Shown: positions 35,441 through 46,275 of the stretch, one piece after another
Layout: each line of letters begins with the position of its first letter
Numbering within the stretch: position 1 is the first letter of the stretch
DNA from: Petunia secreta
Taxonomy: Eukaryota > Streptophyta > Magnoliopsida > Solanales > Solanaceae
Reading direction: 5' to 3'
DNA: 64,000 nt
Assembly (NCBI GenBank): GCA_029990175.1
Contig: JARKIP010000065.1
Location: forward strand, 3,848,501-3,912,500
Translations under genes and position numbers: made by a program
The notes under the pieces: model-generated
Told to the model about the DNA's origin: nothing
Database searches by the model: none
The model's input: the letters and a program-made list of their open reading frames with translations, nothing else

Positions 35441-35625
35441 AAAGCATTCCGAACATGTAGCTAACCTATTGGAGCACACATTCAATGTTCCGAACATGTA
35501 GCTAAAAAGCTGGAACACACGTTCGATGTTCCGGATGAATTTACTGTCCGGGTAAGGGTTAGGATTGAGGGTTTAGGGTTTTAGGGTTTGGGGTTTTGGG
35601 TTTGGGGTCAAGATGTTCCGAACGA
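35441..35625. other. Array tail with telomere-like tract
   Basis: The tail begins GAACATAATCAAAGCATTCC and has repeated TTCCGAACATGTAGCTAA and TTCGATGTTCCGG motifs. Its first ~85 bases recur after the right array (54376-54450). Positions 35551-35608 are a degenerate GGGTTTAGGG/GGGTTTTGGG tract, which abuts the truncated D LTR. Confidence 0.6.
35551..35608 (+). repeat. Degenerate telomere-like (TTTAGGG) tract
   Basis: Contains GGGTTAGGATTGAGGGTTTA then GGGTTTTAGGGTTTGGGG and similar units, related to the plant telomere heptamer TTTAGGG. It is short and impure, so it is an interstitial tract and not a telomere. Confidence 0.65.
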
Positions 35626-36455
35626 CAAGGAATATTTCTAAGTGTTTAACCCTAATTGAATCTATTCCCGGATGCACTAGAATAAATGGCACAATCAATT
35701 GGGAGCTCTACCAAGCAATAGCATACAAATCATAAACAATTAGATAGGAAGATTAACAAGTTTCATTCATAAAAATAATAATTCATAGCACATATCTATT
35801 GGAGTGGTACAATCAACCATAGAATAAATAAAATAGCCTATCATAGTCATAATTAATTAATGCAATAACTATAAGCATACAAAACCACAAGGATATGGAT
35901 GAATTGATGAAGTAGAGCCTTGAATCTTCTCTCTCCCTTGCTTCTATTTGATGTAGAGCAAGCCAAAAGTCCTTTGCTAGAGTGTTTCAATGTGTATTTA
36001 TAATGTTATAAAAAAAACTTAGGTGAAAATAGCCTTTTACCGCTCAAGCTAGGACTTCTTAATGTTAAGCGCTACTTCGTATCTTGCACAAGCTGGGCAC
36101 AAGCTCTATTTCGTGTGCTGGGTAGGTGCTGGCATAAAGCTGGCACAAGGTGCTGAATATATTCTTCACAGGCTGGAGTTGTCTTGGCACAACTTTCGCA
36201 CAAGGTTCTGAGAGTTAATTTCCTGTTCTCAAGTTATGCTGTCATGACATAGGCCCAACTTAACTCCATCTTCAAAATTCATTCATGTAATGCTCCAAAT
36301 CATCAATTCTCTTGCTACTTTCATCAAAATCAACACCTACATATTAAAACACCATTATTAAGCTAAATTCGCAAGCATAATCAATTTAAGCGCATAAAGA
36401 TCACTAAGATACGGGTAAAAATCACCAAAATATATATCTTTTTAGCCCAATATCA
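35626..36455 (-). mobile_element. Truncated 3' LTR of element D
   Basis: It aligns with about 51826-52682 (shared GGCACAATCAATTGGGA, CATACAAATCATAAACA, TTTTTAGCCCAATATCA). The outer ~494 bases present in the other LTR are missing here, replaced by the telomere-like tail. The inner end is ATATCA at 36455. Confidence 0.8.
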
Positions 36456-38265
36456 CGACATAACACTTAGACATTTGCTCTTCCTCGAGCAACTTACACC
36501 TTAAATCAAGATACACCAAAACAACTTACACAATGACTTGGGTTTATATAGGTATTTAACAAGTTGCATATGCACTCATTATGCCTTATTCGCACAAAAT
36601 TCATGCCAAGAATATTTAAAACAAGCAAGTACACCAAATCAACCTCCCAATCCCACATCAACTATAGACTAACTCAATAAATCATGCAACTAATCACTCT
36701 ATTCAAGAGACTAATAAAAGAACTCGCTTATCATAAATCATGTGCCCTCACAAGCAAATAAAAAATTAGAGAAGGAATTCATTTAAGAGAATGAACAAGA
36801 ACAAAATGTTCACATATAGATGAAAAACTCACTCTCAGAAAAGAACTCACAAGTAACACAAAACGTACCATAAACTTTCCCTTAATGTAGGACTCGACTA
36901 ATGTCCATCTACTCGGCTAAGATCAAGTAGGACTTCATTTGGTTGTAATGTAGGCAATGAGATGGATATGATACATATAGATAATAGTGACTAACCAGCC
37001 CAAGCAATTTAATACACCACAATTAATTCAAGCATTTTCCCTCCTAACTAATCTTTCTTTTACCAGCACAGAGTCAACCTTTACCAATCTTCTTCTTTAA
37101 GCAAAGTAGGAGCTAATGATAGGGACTACTCTTTGTTTTCTTCCATCTTTCAAATAATATTTTTTCTCAATACATTTTTCAATTATTGCACAATACTCTA
37201 AGCTTTCACTTTTTCTTTTTAGTAAATCCCTCCAATAGCATCCTCCTATGCACGTTTTGTATTCCTCCAACAAACACAATTTTCCTACTTCATTAACTAG
37301 CCTTTTAGGCTCATAACACCAAAAGTAAAACTCACAGATATTTAGCACAACAAAATAGGAATCCCAATTGCCATCAAAGAAAGGGCTACATGCTCAAAAG
37401 AGTTAGCTAAGGTAAAGTTTCACTGGTAAACATCTAACTCTGAGGATTCAAATAAATTGACTATGAAAGGAGAGCCTATATCACTTCCTAGCCGAGCAAA
37501 CTTCATATTTCGCTTTGCACATACACTGGACAAGTTCTAGATATCAAGTATTAAACATGGAGAAAACAGAATCCTCACTCACACATGGCACATAACCTAC
37601 TCAAAACGGCTCAATTCCTGCTCTCAAACAAAGCAAACACAAGCAAACTTTCAAGCAAATCTAGATTCAACATCATGATCATAGGCTTCAACATATGCAC
37701 TCAAGGTTTCTCAAGGCAAAATAGATTATGATAGAATATATGCATGAAGTTCACATACCCCAAATTAAATATCTATATAAAATTACTCAAATCATGGAGC
37801 CAAGACTCTCCCATCCTATTACTACACTCTAATCCTAAAACAAAATATCTACCTATACCCGGTTCAAACTACTTCCTTAGGAAAAGAACCGATGCACAAA
37901 GAAAAACCAAAAGGGATTATTAGCACAAATAAGAAGAATCCCCCACCCCACACTTAAAATCATGCATTTCCCTAGATGCATTAAAAATAAACTAGGGGTG
38001 ATAGAGAAATTCCCTGGGGCTCTAAGCCCCAAGAATATCCATGTGAGCTTCCTTAGGTCGCGAGGTACTCAGACTTTCCCGAAGCAGGACATCCTCATAC
38101 AATCATATGAGGTTGCAAGCGCCCCACACTTAGACTTCAAACCAGTCAAAACATGCAAAACAAAGAAATCCACCAAGTAATATCCTTCAAAAGATAACAT
38201 TATTTTTTTGTATTTTGTTTTTTTTTTCTTTTACATATTTTTTTACTTGTATACAATTACAATCA
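36456..38265 (-). other. Non-coding 3' region of element D
   Basis: This lies between the LTR and the protease remnant. It contains CACACATGGCACATAACC and CTACTCAAAACGGCTCAATT near 37580-37615, a block that looks like Athila-type 3' non-coding sequence, and GTTGCCTCCCGAGAAGTGCC at the pol-side edge. An 83-residue minus frame (37097-37348) has no recognised motif. RT, RNase H and integrase would lie here in a full element and are absent. The PPT next to the LTR is poorly defined. Confidence 0.6.
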
Positions 38266-38891
38266 CGAGTTGCCTCCCGAGAAGTGCCTTAGTTATAGTC
38301 ATGGCACGACTTCAATCAGCTCACCCCATGGCTCATCCAGGGTCACATGTATGCACACACGAACAATTCACATCATCACAATGTCCCTTCAGCATTTTGC
38401 CAATGTCAACAGCTATTTCTTCAGCGTATATCTTCAAGGTCATCTTCCCCTTATCAACATCAATCACTTCTATAGCAGTAGCCAAAAAAGGGACGTCCTA
38501 CGTTTTTATCAATGGGGCAGTCAAGAACTATGAAATCTACTGGAAACATGAAACCACCCACATGAACAAGTACATCCTCAACTATTCCAACCGGGTGTTT
38601 TTGTCTCCTATCTGCCAACTGGATTCGCATTGAAGTCTCTCGCATGCCAATCAAACCTAGCTTATTGTATACTTCCAGTGGCATCAAATTAATGCTTGCA
38701 CCAGAATCATACAAGGCCGTACCAATTGTAAGATCACCAATAGAACATGAGACTGTAAAACTACCAGGATCTTGCTTCATTTTAGCTACAGGATTTGTGA
38801 TGACAACAGTACACACCTTATTCAACTCGACCATCTCTACCTCATTAAAGTCAATTCTCTTGGACAAAATATCTTTTAAACAATTAAGCAT
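38266..38891 (-). pseudogene. pro: Aspartic protease remnant of element D (Athila-like)
   Basis: A 143-residue frame (38460-38891) has LNCLKDILSKRIDFNEVEM, VELNKVCTVVITN, the active-site loop ALYDSGASINLMPLEVYNKL, and VDFIVLDCPIDKNVGRPFF. The last residues run off frame around 38480 (the usual ending is GRPFLAT). After that the sequence joins directly to 3' non-coding DNA, so the pol genes were lost by deletion. Confidence 0.8.
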
Positions 38892-39938
38892 ATCCAGGTA
38901 CCTCTCGCATAACCTCCATGAAAGGCATAGTAAGCTTCAACTGTCTCAGCAAATAAAAAAACTTATTAAACTTCAAACCTTTTTGTTGCTTTGCCAACCT
39001 CTGAGGGAAAGAAGGTGGTGGTGTTTTGCCTTGGAGTTATGCTCCCTTGACACTTTATCTTGATCAACCACCTTCTCAGGTTCTTTGGCAATTACCTTCT
39101 CAGTACTAGGAACAGGTTTTAGAGTGGTCTCTTTCTTAGCAGGGTCATTGCCGACCAGTTTGGCAGGGTCATCAACAGGCTCAATGTCTGGCACAGTGGG
39201 TAGTGCTCTTTTAGATAATTATTGCTCCTTGTCCAAGTCTCTACCATTTCTCAAAGTAACTACCATTAATTGATATGGATTTGTATCTTTAGACTTCACC
39301 ACAATGTCGCCCGACAAAACACCTTGAGATCTATTTTGTAAAGCAAGGGACAATTGTCCCAACTTAGACTCTATACCCTTTATTGCAGTGTTATGGGCTG
39401 TCACTTGATCTTGGAACTACTTATGTATTCCCATCATAGACTGTACCATAGTCTTAATCTCAGCAGTATTATTCGCCTGCTGTAGAGGTAAAGTTGTTTG
39501 TTGTTGCACTGGCCTAAATTGACTCTATGGATTGTTTTGCTAGTGCTGCCCATAATTAACGAATTTCACATCTTCAGTATAAGCAAGCAAATCAGCATTA
39601 GAAATATTACCAGGATTGAGAACTTGAGTCTGAGCCCTTGAGTCCACTTGGTTAACAGGTTTCAGCATGTTTCCATTAAATTGTTTTAGCGCCAAATCCA
39701 GTGTAGTTTGCAGCTTTGACATTTGTTCTTCCATCCCAGAAGTAATACCAGCAGCTAAAGCCCCCGTACTAGAACCAGTAGATGCATCTATTCTAAGCCA
39801 ACTTGAGTTTTGAGTCATAGTGTCTAGCAACATTTTCGTTTCCTCAAACGTCTTGCTCAAGAGTGCTCCTCCAGCTGCTGCATCCAGATTACCCTTGATT
39901 TGCTCTCCCAAGCCCATGTAGATCCTTTGCCCCAGTGT
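38892..39938 (-). pseudogene. gag: Gag of element D, C-terminal half (3' of the C insertion)
   Basis: Pieces in order: LGEQIKGNLDAAAGGALLSK and TFEETKMLLDTMTQNSSW (39540-39962; the first residues come from element C's LTR), then a Gln/Asn-rich region with several stops. ESKLGQLSLALQNRSQGVL (39219-39404) follows, then an acidic/basic linker PVDDPAKLVGNDPAKKETTL (38973-39194). The AAGGALLSKTFEE pattern is typical of Athila-type gag. It continues the gag half at 50743-51188. Confidence 0.8.
39934..39938. repeat. Target-site duplication of element C, left copy
   Basis: AGTGT before the 5' LTR; AGTAT (50743-50747) after the 3' LTR. Four of five bases match, consistent with one later substitution. 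Confidence 0.65.
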
Positions 39939-40212
39939 TGTTGACACCCAATTTTGTCCCAAAAATTTTAATTAAATATCTAATTATTTAATCAAAGGAT
40001 AATTTTAAAAATTAAATATAATTGGTTAATTTCTAAGTAAAAGGGTCAAATTTTGCAATGCATAGCCTAATTTCTATCCTACCCGTGCAATCACCCGATT
40101 TTCTCATTTAAATTCTAAATTGGGGTCAAAATCGCTCCTTCATTTAAATTACAGCTTATTTATGCAAAGCCCATATCACACACACACACAACCCATCATT
40201 CACCAATCTTCC

Positions 40213-40224
40213 CCTTATAAAAAA
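40213..40224 (+). promoter_or_regulatory. Candidate TATA box of element C LTR
   Basis: CCTTATAAAAAA lies in a T/C-rich context, and a corresponding copy is in the 3' LTR (about 48378). No better candidate was seen in this LTR. The start site is not determined. Confidence 0.4.
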
Positions 40225-40575
40225 AAAAAACCTACACCCACTATTAGAAAGACCCCCAACGGCTGCACCCCACCATTCCCCTATCATCATCTCCCCAACA
40301 ACAAACAAAAGGGGCAGCACTTTATACCCTCACACGACCCCCACACTCAATACCCTCACCCTACTTCTCCTCTCCAATCCTCACACACACAGAAACATAG
40401 ACAGAGCCAGTGAGGAAAGGGATCGGGTTATGGTTGATTGAAGGCGAGTTTGGTGGTGTCGTTGGTTTTGATCGGAGAATATCAGATGTTTCCCATTTCT
40501 CTTCTCCGATTTGTGACTGAAATAGATCCAAAACAAAGCAAAAGGATACAAAAACGGGGTTAACGAGGTGGGGTG

Positions 40576-40910
40576 GTAGTGACGCGGTTTGGTTGTCGCT
40601 CCTCCGCCTGTTCTCTGTGTCCCCGTCATCAGAGTAGCAGCGACGCCGCTTCCGTTGCTGGTTGTCGCTCCTCCGTTTGACATTGTTTGTTGAGCTCATT
40701 GTTGTCTACCGGAAATTTTCGCCGGCAATGGTGCTGTTTCATGAGTCCTTGGTTGTTTGATTTATTACATCGACGGGGTTGACTGTTTTCTTGACACTGT
40801 TATTTGCTCTACTTTTGCTCTGATTATTCGATCTCGTCTGACTTTTTGTTATGGGTGAGATGGATGGTGGAGTTGTAGTGACGTCACTTCGGTGTCGCTC
40901 CTCCCCGTTC
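40576..40910 (+). repeat. Recurrent GTGACG ... TGTCGCTCCTCC motifs in C LTR
   Basis: Three times within about 330 bases an AG(T/C)GACG sequence is followed 10-25 bases later by TGTCGCTCCTCC: near 40578-40604, 40630-40672 and 40875-40903. The arms AG-GAC/GTCGCT can pair. The same pattern is in the 3' LTR (about 48742-49070), in the E LTR (61234-61272) and, weaker, in the solo LTR (18240-18295). Confidence 0.6.
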
Positions 40911-41655
40911 CGTTGGTTGTCCGATCTCTGGCGGTTTATTTTTTCTTTCCCTGGCATGTGTTCTGCTGTTGGGAAATCGGCATCTCCAACCATTGTTATG
41001 GAAGAGAGGTGGTGTTAGGTTTAATATATCCCTGCTTGCTCAGTCCTAAAATGCTAGGAAGCACTGCATTTCCATGGTTCTTCAATGGACCTCTGTCGTT
41101 TCTAATATAAGAATGCCTAATGACTGGTTTTGCCTTCGCTTGCCAGATTGAGAACCATGGCCTTTTGATTCTCTGTTGATGGTTGCTAAGCCTTTAGACT
41201 GAGGGACATGGTTGTACGACTATTATGGTTAAATGTTTCTGATGATTGGGTTATGGAAATTTGCAGTGCCATTGATTCTATGTTGTTGCACCGGTTTATG
41301 CATCTACTGGATTTCTGAGTGCAGGGACCCACTAGGATAAATTTTTATCTATTTCAGGAATTTTGGACTGATATGAACACGATACTACACGGCCAATGAA
41401 AATATATATGCACGTATTGAGGCCTCGGGAACGATTTGAACATGATACTACACTTGAACCGTCCCGTTCCCGTGTCCCTAAAGCAAAAGGCGATGATGAA
41501 TGTATGAATTTGAGGCAAAACAAATTGAATAGAGTGGTGGGTTTGGTACTTGGCGTGGCAACACGACCGGCTCCGTGTTTGCAGCCGTACCAAATCCCAA
41601 TCTTCTATTCGACGCGCCATACAAACCTGAGCCTAAATTTTGCAAAAACAACCCC

Positions 41656-41656
<1 letters not shown>

Positions 41657-41744
<88 letters not shown>

Positions 41745-41757
41745 CATTATTATTACT
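41657..41757 (+). repeat. (TTA)n microsatellite in C 5' LTR
   Basis: About 30 ATT/TTA units directly follow CTAAATTTTGCAAAAACAAC. It gives poly-Leu/Ile frames that are not genes. Confidence 0.95.
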
Positions 41758-42547
41758 TTATTATTGTTATTTTATTTCCTTAATTATTATACCTTATTAT
41801 CGTACTAATCCAATTTTACTTGTTTGTTTTGCGAGGTATATTTTGGCACGAATAATTTATGGACGAGTTTGACTAAATCACGAATGGGAATAATCCGTTG
41901 CATTGAAGGCATTTGGGGATTGAATTCAGACCCGAGCATTCAGAAATAAGACTTATGAATTTTAGAAAATCCAAGACTCCCGCGAGTTGATCATCTTCTC
42001 GGGTTTTATCTTTAACATTGCATTACTTTCCTTAGAAATATTTATGTAAATAAAATGGGTAAGATATTTATTTATCAATAATAATTGATTGCTTGGTATG
42101 TCGCTTTACTTTATGTTTATTGCCTTTTATTGTGAAGTCGTTATTTAATTTATTGCAAATTGGGGCGTCTTAGCAAATGCGTGCAAGTAAAAGAATATTT
42201 TGCAAATAGGCTTTTATTCAATTAATTATTCTTATTATTATTATTTTAAATAATTCTTTTGAAAGAAGCGCACTTGTAAATATTTTGAAACCTGTCGGAT
42301 TAACCGTATTTTACGGAATTTCGGAAGTGCCTTAAAAACCTTCTTCCAAAATTAATAAAACTTCTTACTTAGAATCTCTGAAAAGACCGTCTTTTTTCTA
42401 ATACGGAGTTTTTGCACGCATTTGTTAATTTGGTTCACTGTTTTTCTTAAATTGGGTGGCGACTCCAAAAACTCCAAAAGAGTTAGTCCATCCTGTCGAT
42501 ATTCCGGAATTTATCCCTTTCGGGGTAATTTTTGGGGTTCAACAGCA

Positions 42548-42565
42548 TGGCGACTCCGCTGGGGA
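42548..42565 (+). other. Primer-binding site of element C (tRNA-Arg type)
   Basis: TGGCGACTCCGCTGGGGA, three bases after the LTR, identical to that of B. Confidence 0.8.
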
Positions 42566-42950
42566 GCAATAAAGGTTTTGACCATAAAGGTTTCCAATTA
42601 TTTGCAACTGGCATGCCTAATTTATTTTGCTTTATTATATCTGTTTGTTTGTGTGCCACGAAAAGCATCTCACTACACCCTTATTTGCGCACATATAAAC
42701 TGGCATTCCATTCATATTTCCTCCACTCCTGGGAACCTCTTGCATTCTCACTCAAATATCCGCGAGGTGCGCCCATGCGCACCCGCACTTTCTTCCACTA
42801 AAGAACCCTTTTGACGAGTTGGTACACCGGCGGCCATCGTAGGAGTAATTCGACTGCGAGACCGCTTGCCACTCACCTGTTAGCCTCAACCGTTAACCCA
42901 CTCTTAGAAGGAGATTAGGTCATGCATGCATATACACCTTAGTTTGGACC

Positions 42951-42965
42951 CGGTCCTTGGTACCG
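42951..42965 (+). promoter_or_regulatory. Conserved GGTCCTTGGTAC leader motif of element C
   Basis: CGGTCCTTGGTACCG, about 390 bases after the PBS. It shares GGTCC(G/T)TGGTAC with A and B and can form a short GGT-ACC stem. Confidence 0.5.
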
Positions 42966-43942
42966 TTTTCCAGGAATTAAGAAACCGCCCTTTTGTCAAC
43001 GGGTCCTTGAAACCCAACGACAATGCATATTATGTGCTGTGTGATAACGAATCCTCAGTCCTAACCATGTTTTGAGCAAAATCAGATTTGGAATTTTGTC
43101 TGCTATGTTGTCTTTTAGGTCAGAAAATGGAAGAATTTAGCAGAATTGAGATCATAGACAGAATTGCAGTCCGGGGGAAGTTAGGCAGTTTTGGTTTGTT
43201 TGTGTTTTGGAGATGGCCTGGTGTAGTGAGATCTAAGAGGCGAAGCCCCTGGTGTCTTTAAAAGGATCAGTGGGGTCCCTCTTGTGAATGACTTTGCGTG
43301 TGTGCATGCCTATGTTGATTATCCAGCTGCAACTTTATAAAATTGATGTATGCTTGTCGCATACTAGGAGAGCGAAGCCCCTGTGTCTTTGAATGACCAG
43401 TGGGGTCCCTCCTTGAAGACCAGTGCGGTCTTGGCTACCTAGAAAACTGAGAGGCTTGATTAAAGCCGAGGACCAGTGAGGAGCCCTATGAACAAGGTCT
43501 GTGAGCCTTGCAAAATGTAGGAAGCTGAGAGGCTTGTCTAAAGCCGAGGACCAGTGAGGTTTTATTTTGAAAGGCCAATTGGCGCCTTTCATAATTTGCA
43601 GTCTGGTATTGTGAAAGGCTGTTGGAAATTTCACCCCTGGATGTTATAAACAATTGGGAGTTGTGCTTGGAGGAGTGTGGATGTTTGCAAAAGCTATGGA
43701 GGATTGTTTCGGATTTTAGGCATTTGGGTTTAGAATTTTGTGCAGATGCTGTGGATAGCATAAGCTGTGTTAAAATTTCGAGTTGACACCAACTTTTGGA
43801 AGTTAGTCGGGATAACGGAATTGCAATGTCAAGGCAGAGAGATGATTGTTATCGATTATTGTTATTATTTATTTCTTACTCTATGTCTGAATTGCTCAAA
43901 ATTGGCATGAACTATTTTTCGTTACCACTTATTTGCGCGTCT

Positions 43943-43980
43943 TAGGCCCACCTCTGGCACAAAGAGGCACCTTGCAGGGT
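43943..43980 (+). promoter_or_regulatory. Conserved leader hairpin of element C
   Basis: TAGGCCCACCTCTGGCACAA then AGAGGCACCTTGCAGG. CCTCT pairs with AGAGG. It is almost base-for-base the hairpin in front of gag in A, although C has no gag. Confidence 0.65.
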
Positions 43981-44644
43981 AGGACGCGTTTGCATATTTA
44001 TTTACGCTCAACTACTTGTGATTGTCACATGTTAATTATTGGCCTTGCTTTATTTGCTCAAAATGCGTTAAATACCAGGTGTTGCTTGCTTGTGTGCAAT
44101 CCTATGAATGACATACAAACTATCTTAGTTACCCTTTGAGGTTTCTTTGTTTTGTTTATTTCTCTAGTAGAAGTTTGATTTGTAAGGTGGTTGACTATGC
44201 AAATCACGCAAGATTCAAGATCTGATTGATGGTAGACGCTCTAGCTTGTGAACGATGCAGTACCAGAAGCTAATGGCATTGTTTGAAAGAACTTGGCAAT
44301 TGAACTTAGAAGCATTATTTTCAATTTTAATTCAGATTGAGGCTCTGAATTGCATTGTACTTTAAAGCTTATGTTAATCTGAATCAACTCATTTTGAATT
44401 TATGAAAGTTCAAATAAAATGCATCGCATTCTTATTATATTATTTACACTTGTATTTGTTTCTGTTTCAAAATTAAAATTGATAAACCTGCCAAAGCTTT
44501 GCTTGTGATGTATGGCAAAACAACTGATCAATTTGAAAACGATGCACTGAAAGTTATTGTCTGCGCTCTTTGGATATCATCTGTTAGAACCTCAACTGGG
44601 GCAACTTTTATTTGTTGGTGTATGGTGTTGAAGCAGTGGTGCAG

Positions 44645-44684
44645 AACTACGCACGGTCTGATTCCCAAAGAGGGATACGTAGGC
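44645..44684 (+). other. Conserved stem-loop, form 1 (element C)
   Basis: GAACTACGCACGGTCTGATT then CCCAAAGAGGGATACGTAGG. CTACG (44647-44651) pairs with CGTAG (44678-44682), and TCCC with GGGA. It is the counterpart of 3631-3668 and 14809-14846. Confidence 0.7.
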
Positions 44685-45016
44685 TCCCCCATCGGGCTCG
44701 ACCCTTTAGCATTTAAATTTTCGTTTTTCCCCCCGAGAAGGACAACTGGGGAAATTTTTGCAAAATGAATTGGAGATGAGAAAGATAATAACTGGGGTAG
44801 AATTTTGCAAGAAGCGGCGTTGGGTATTAAAGATGAGTTGGCAAGAATTTTGAAATTGGTTAAGAAAACAGTGCAAAGTCTAAGACAAAGGACGTTCAGT
44901 TTGTTTTAAAATATATTACAAGTTTAAGTCAAGGCAAAATTTTCAAAATGCATCTTTGACTTCATTTGCATCCGCATAAAAATATTTTATCTTGCCTCTA
45001 TTTTTCAAAGGCTATG
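44685..45016 (+). other. Spacer after the form 1 stem-loop (element C)
   Basis: Contains AACTGGGG tracts (44741-44800), the counterparts of the CCCCAGT tracts in A and B. No gene was seen. Confidence 0.55.
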
Positions 45017-45277
45017 CTATTTGAGTTCATGAGCCAAGTTTCTGAAAGCAATTTGTAAATCCAAGTCCAATGAAGACGAGGAAGCAGCAGAAGCAGCAAG
45101 ATCAGGATGAAGTCTGCACAAATCAAACGCTTCCCCTTTCCTCCCCAAAGCTAACAATTTTTCTTTGAGAGCAGGAACATGAAAGCTTGTAATGAAAGGA
45201 TCATTTGCATATGAACAATTTATTGAACGCGCATCCAAAGTTGCCTTGCAAATTGCGTCGCATTGCCCTTTTCACGA
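45017..45277 (-). CDS. Antisense ORF of element C (conserved with E, function unknown)
   Basis: A minus-strand frame runs 45238-45017 (73 residues) with ANDPFITSFHVPALKEKLLA, then LGRKGEAFDLCRLHPDLAAS and IAFRNLAHELK. E has the homologous antisense frame (58468-58758) with ANDPFIASFHVPALKENLLD and LGRKGEAFDLC. In E it begins MKKAMRRDLQGNFECAF. In C the matching MRRNLQGNFGCAF (upstream to about 45277) is in another frame, so C is probably frameshifted at its N-terminus. Extra antisense ORFs between pol and the 3' LTR are known in Tat-type elements. No function is recognised. Confidence 0.5.
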
Positions 45278-45559
45278 CGTTGACCATCAGCTACGAGAAT
45301 TCCCTTTGTTGGACTATCTCGCCTATTGATTCGCCAAATGGCTCTTGCATTGCTCTACATTTCCGCATTACTTTGCTTTGCACTTGCTTTAAATTATGTC
45401 GTCGCACTTGCTTTAAAATTGATGCCTTGCTTTACATTTTTCAAGTTGACCACCAGGCGGGGCTTCTCTCTTTATTGGACTTTCACGCCTGTTGATTCGC
45501 TGAATAGCTTTTGCGTCGCTTTACATTTCACGCTAAATTGCCTTGCACTTGCTTTCAAT
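45278..45559 (+). other. Spacer rich in TTGCACTTGCTTTA repeats (element C)
   Basis: Irregular repeats of CTTTGCACTTGCTTTAAATT lead into the 211-bp array. A corresponding short version is in E (58990-59055). No gene was seen. Confidence 0.55.
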
Positions 45560-46175
45560 TATGACTTTGCACTTGCTTTATGTTATGAACCGCTTTACTT
45601 TTAGCTTTTTAGCTTAACAGGTTAGCCCCGAGACCCTCCTTGCTTCGTGCCGGACCAGTTCGCCAGCTGATTTGTAGACAATCAATTCCAAGACCCTCCT
45701 TGCTGCGTGCCCGACCGGCTTGCCAATTGATTTGTCAAGATGTTCAAATTTCCTTGCACTTGCTTTCAGTTATGCCTTTGCACTTGCTTTATATTATGAA
45801 CCGCTTTACTTTTAGCTTAGCAGGTTAACAGGTCAGCCCCGAGACCGTCCTTACTTCGTGCCGGACCGGTTCGCCAGCTGATTTGTAGACAATCAAATCC
45901 AAGACCCTCCTTGCTGCGTGCCCGACCGGCTTGCCAATTGATTTGTCAAGATGTTCAAATTGCTTTGCACTTGCTTTCAATTATGCCTTTGCACTTGCTT
46001 TATATTATGAACCGCTTTACTTTTAGCTTAGCAGGTTAACAGGTAAGTCCCGAGACCCTCCTTGCTTCGTGCTGGACCGGTTCGCCAGCTGATTTGTTCG
46101 ACAATCAACCCCAAGACCCTCCTTGCTTCATGCCCGACCGGCTTGCCAGTTGATTTGTCAAGATTGTTGACAATG
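45560..46175 (+). repeat. 211-bp tandem array in element C
   Basis: Nearly three units: the marker CCCCGAGACC (CCCGAGACC in the third) recurs at about 45626, 45838 and 46049. Each unit contains two variants of AGACCCTCCTTGC(T/G)-CGTGC followed by GACCGG and GCCA-TTGATTTGT. It is absent from E. Confidence 0.85.
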
Positions 46176-46275
46176 CTTTGCACTATGCCTTCGCATTTGC
46201 TTTATTGCTTCGCCAGTGGATGGGAAGACAATTTATCAAAGATATTGCACCTTGCACTTACAAATTATGTCATGC

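Larger units (their letters stand above)
39939..42544 (+). mobile_element. 5' LTR of element C
   Basis: It starts TGTTGACACCCAATTTTGTC and ends GGGGTTCAACA. The LTR holds a TATA-like TTATAAAA (about 40215), three GTGACG/TGTCGCTCCTCC motif pairs (40578-40900) and a TTA microsatellite. No gene was seen; the frames over the microsatellite are artefacts. Confidence 0.93.
42566..44640 (+). other. Leader and 5' internal region of element C
   Basis: About 2 kb without a sense gene. It carries the GGTCCTTGGTACC motif (42951-42965), a duplicated GAGAGGCTTG-TAAAGCCGAGGACC segment (about 43449-43482, 43524-43557), and the leader hairpin at 43943-43980. E has the same blocks in the same order. Reading frames here are short and broken in E. 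Confidence 0.65.

Noticed and set aside
35551..35608. A true telomere or chromosome end
   Set aside because: The tract is short, degenerate and flanked on both sides by ordinary repeats.
41396..41872. A 158-residue frame with a long poly-Leu stretch in the C LTR (and its copy near 49561-49977)
   Set aside because: It is a TTA microsatellite inside an LTR, with no conserved protein part. The copies differ only by microsatellite length and point changes.
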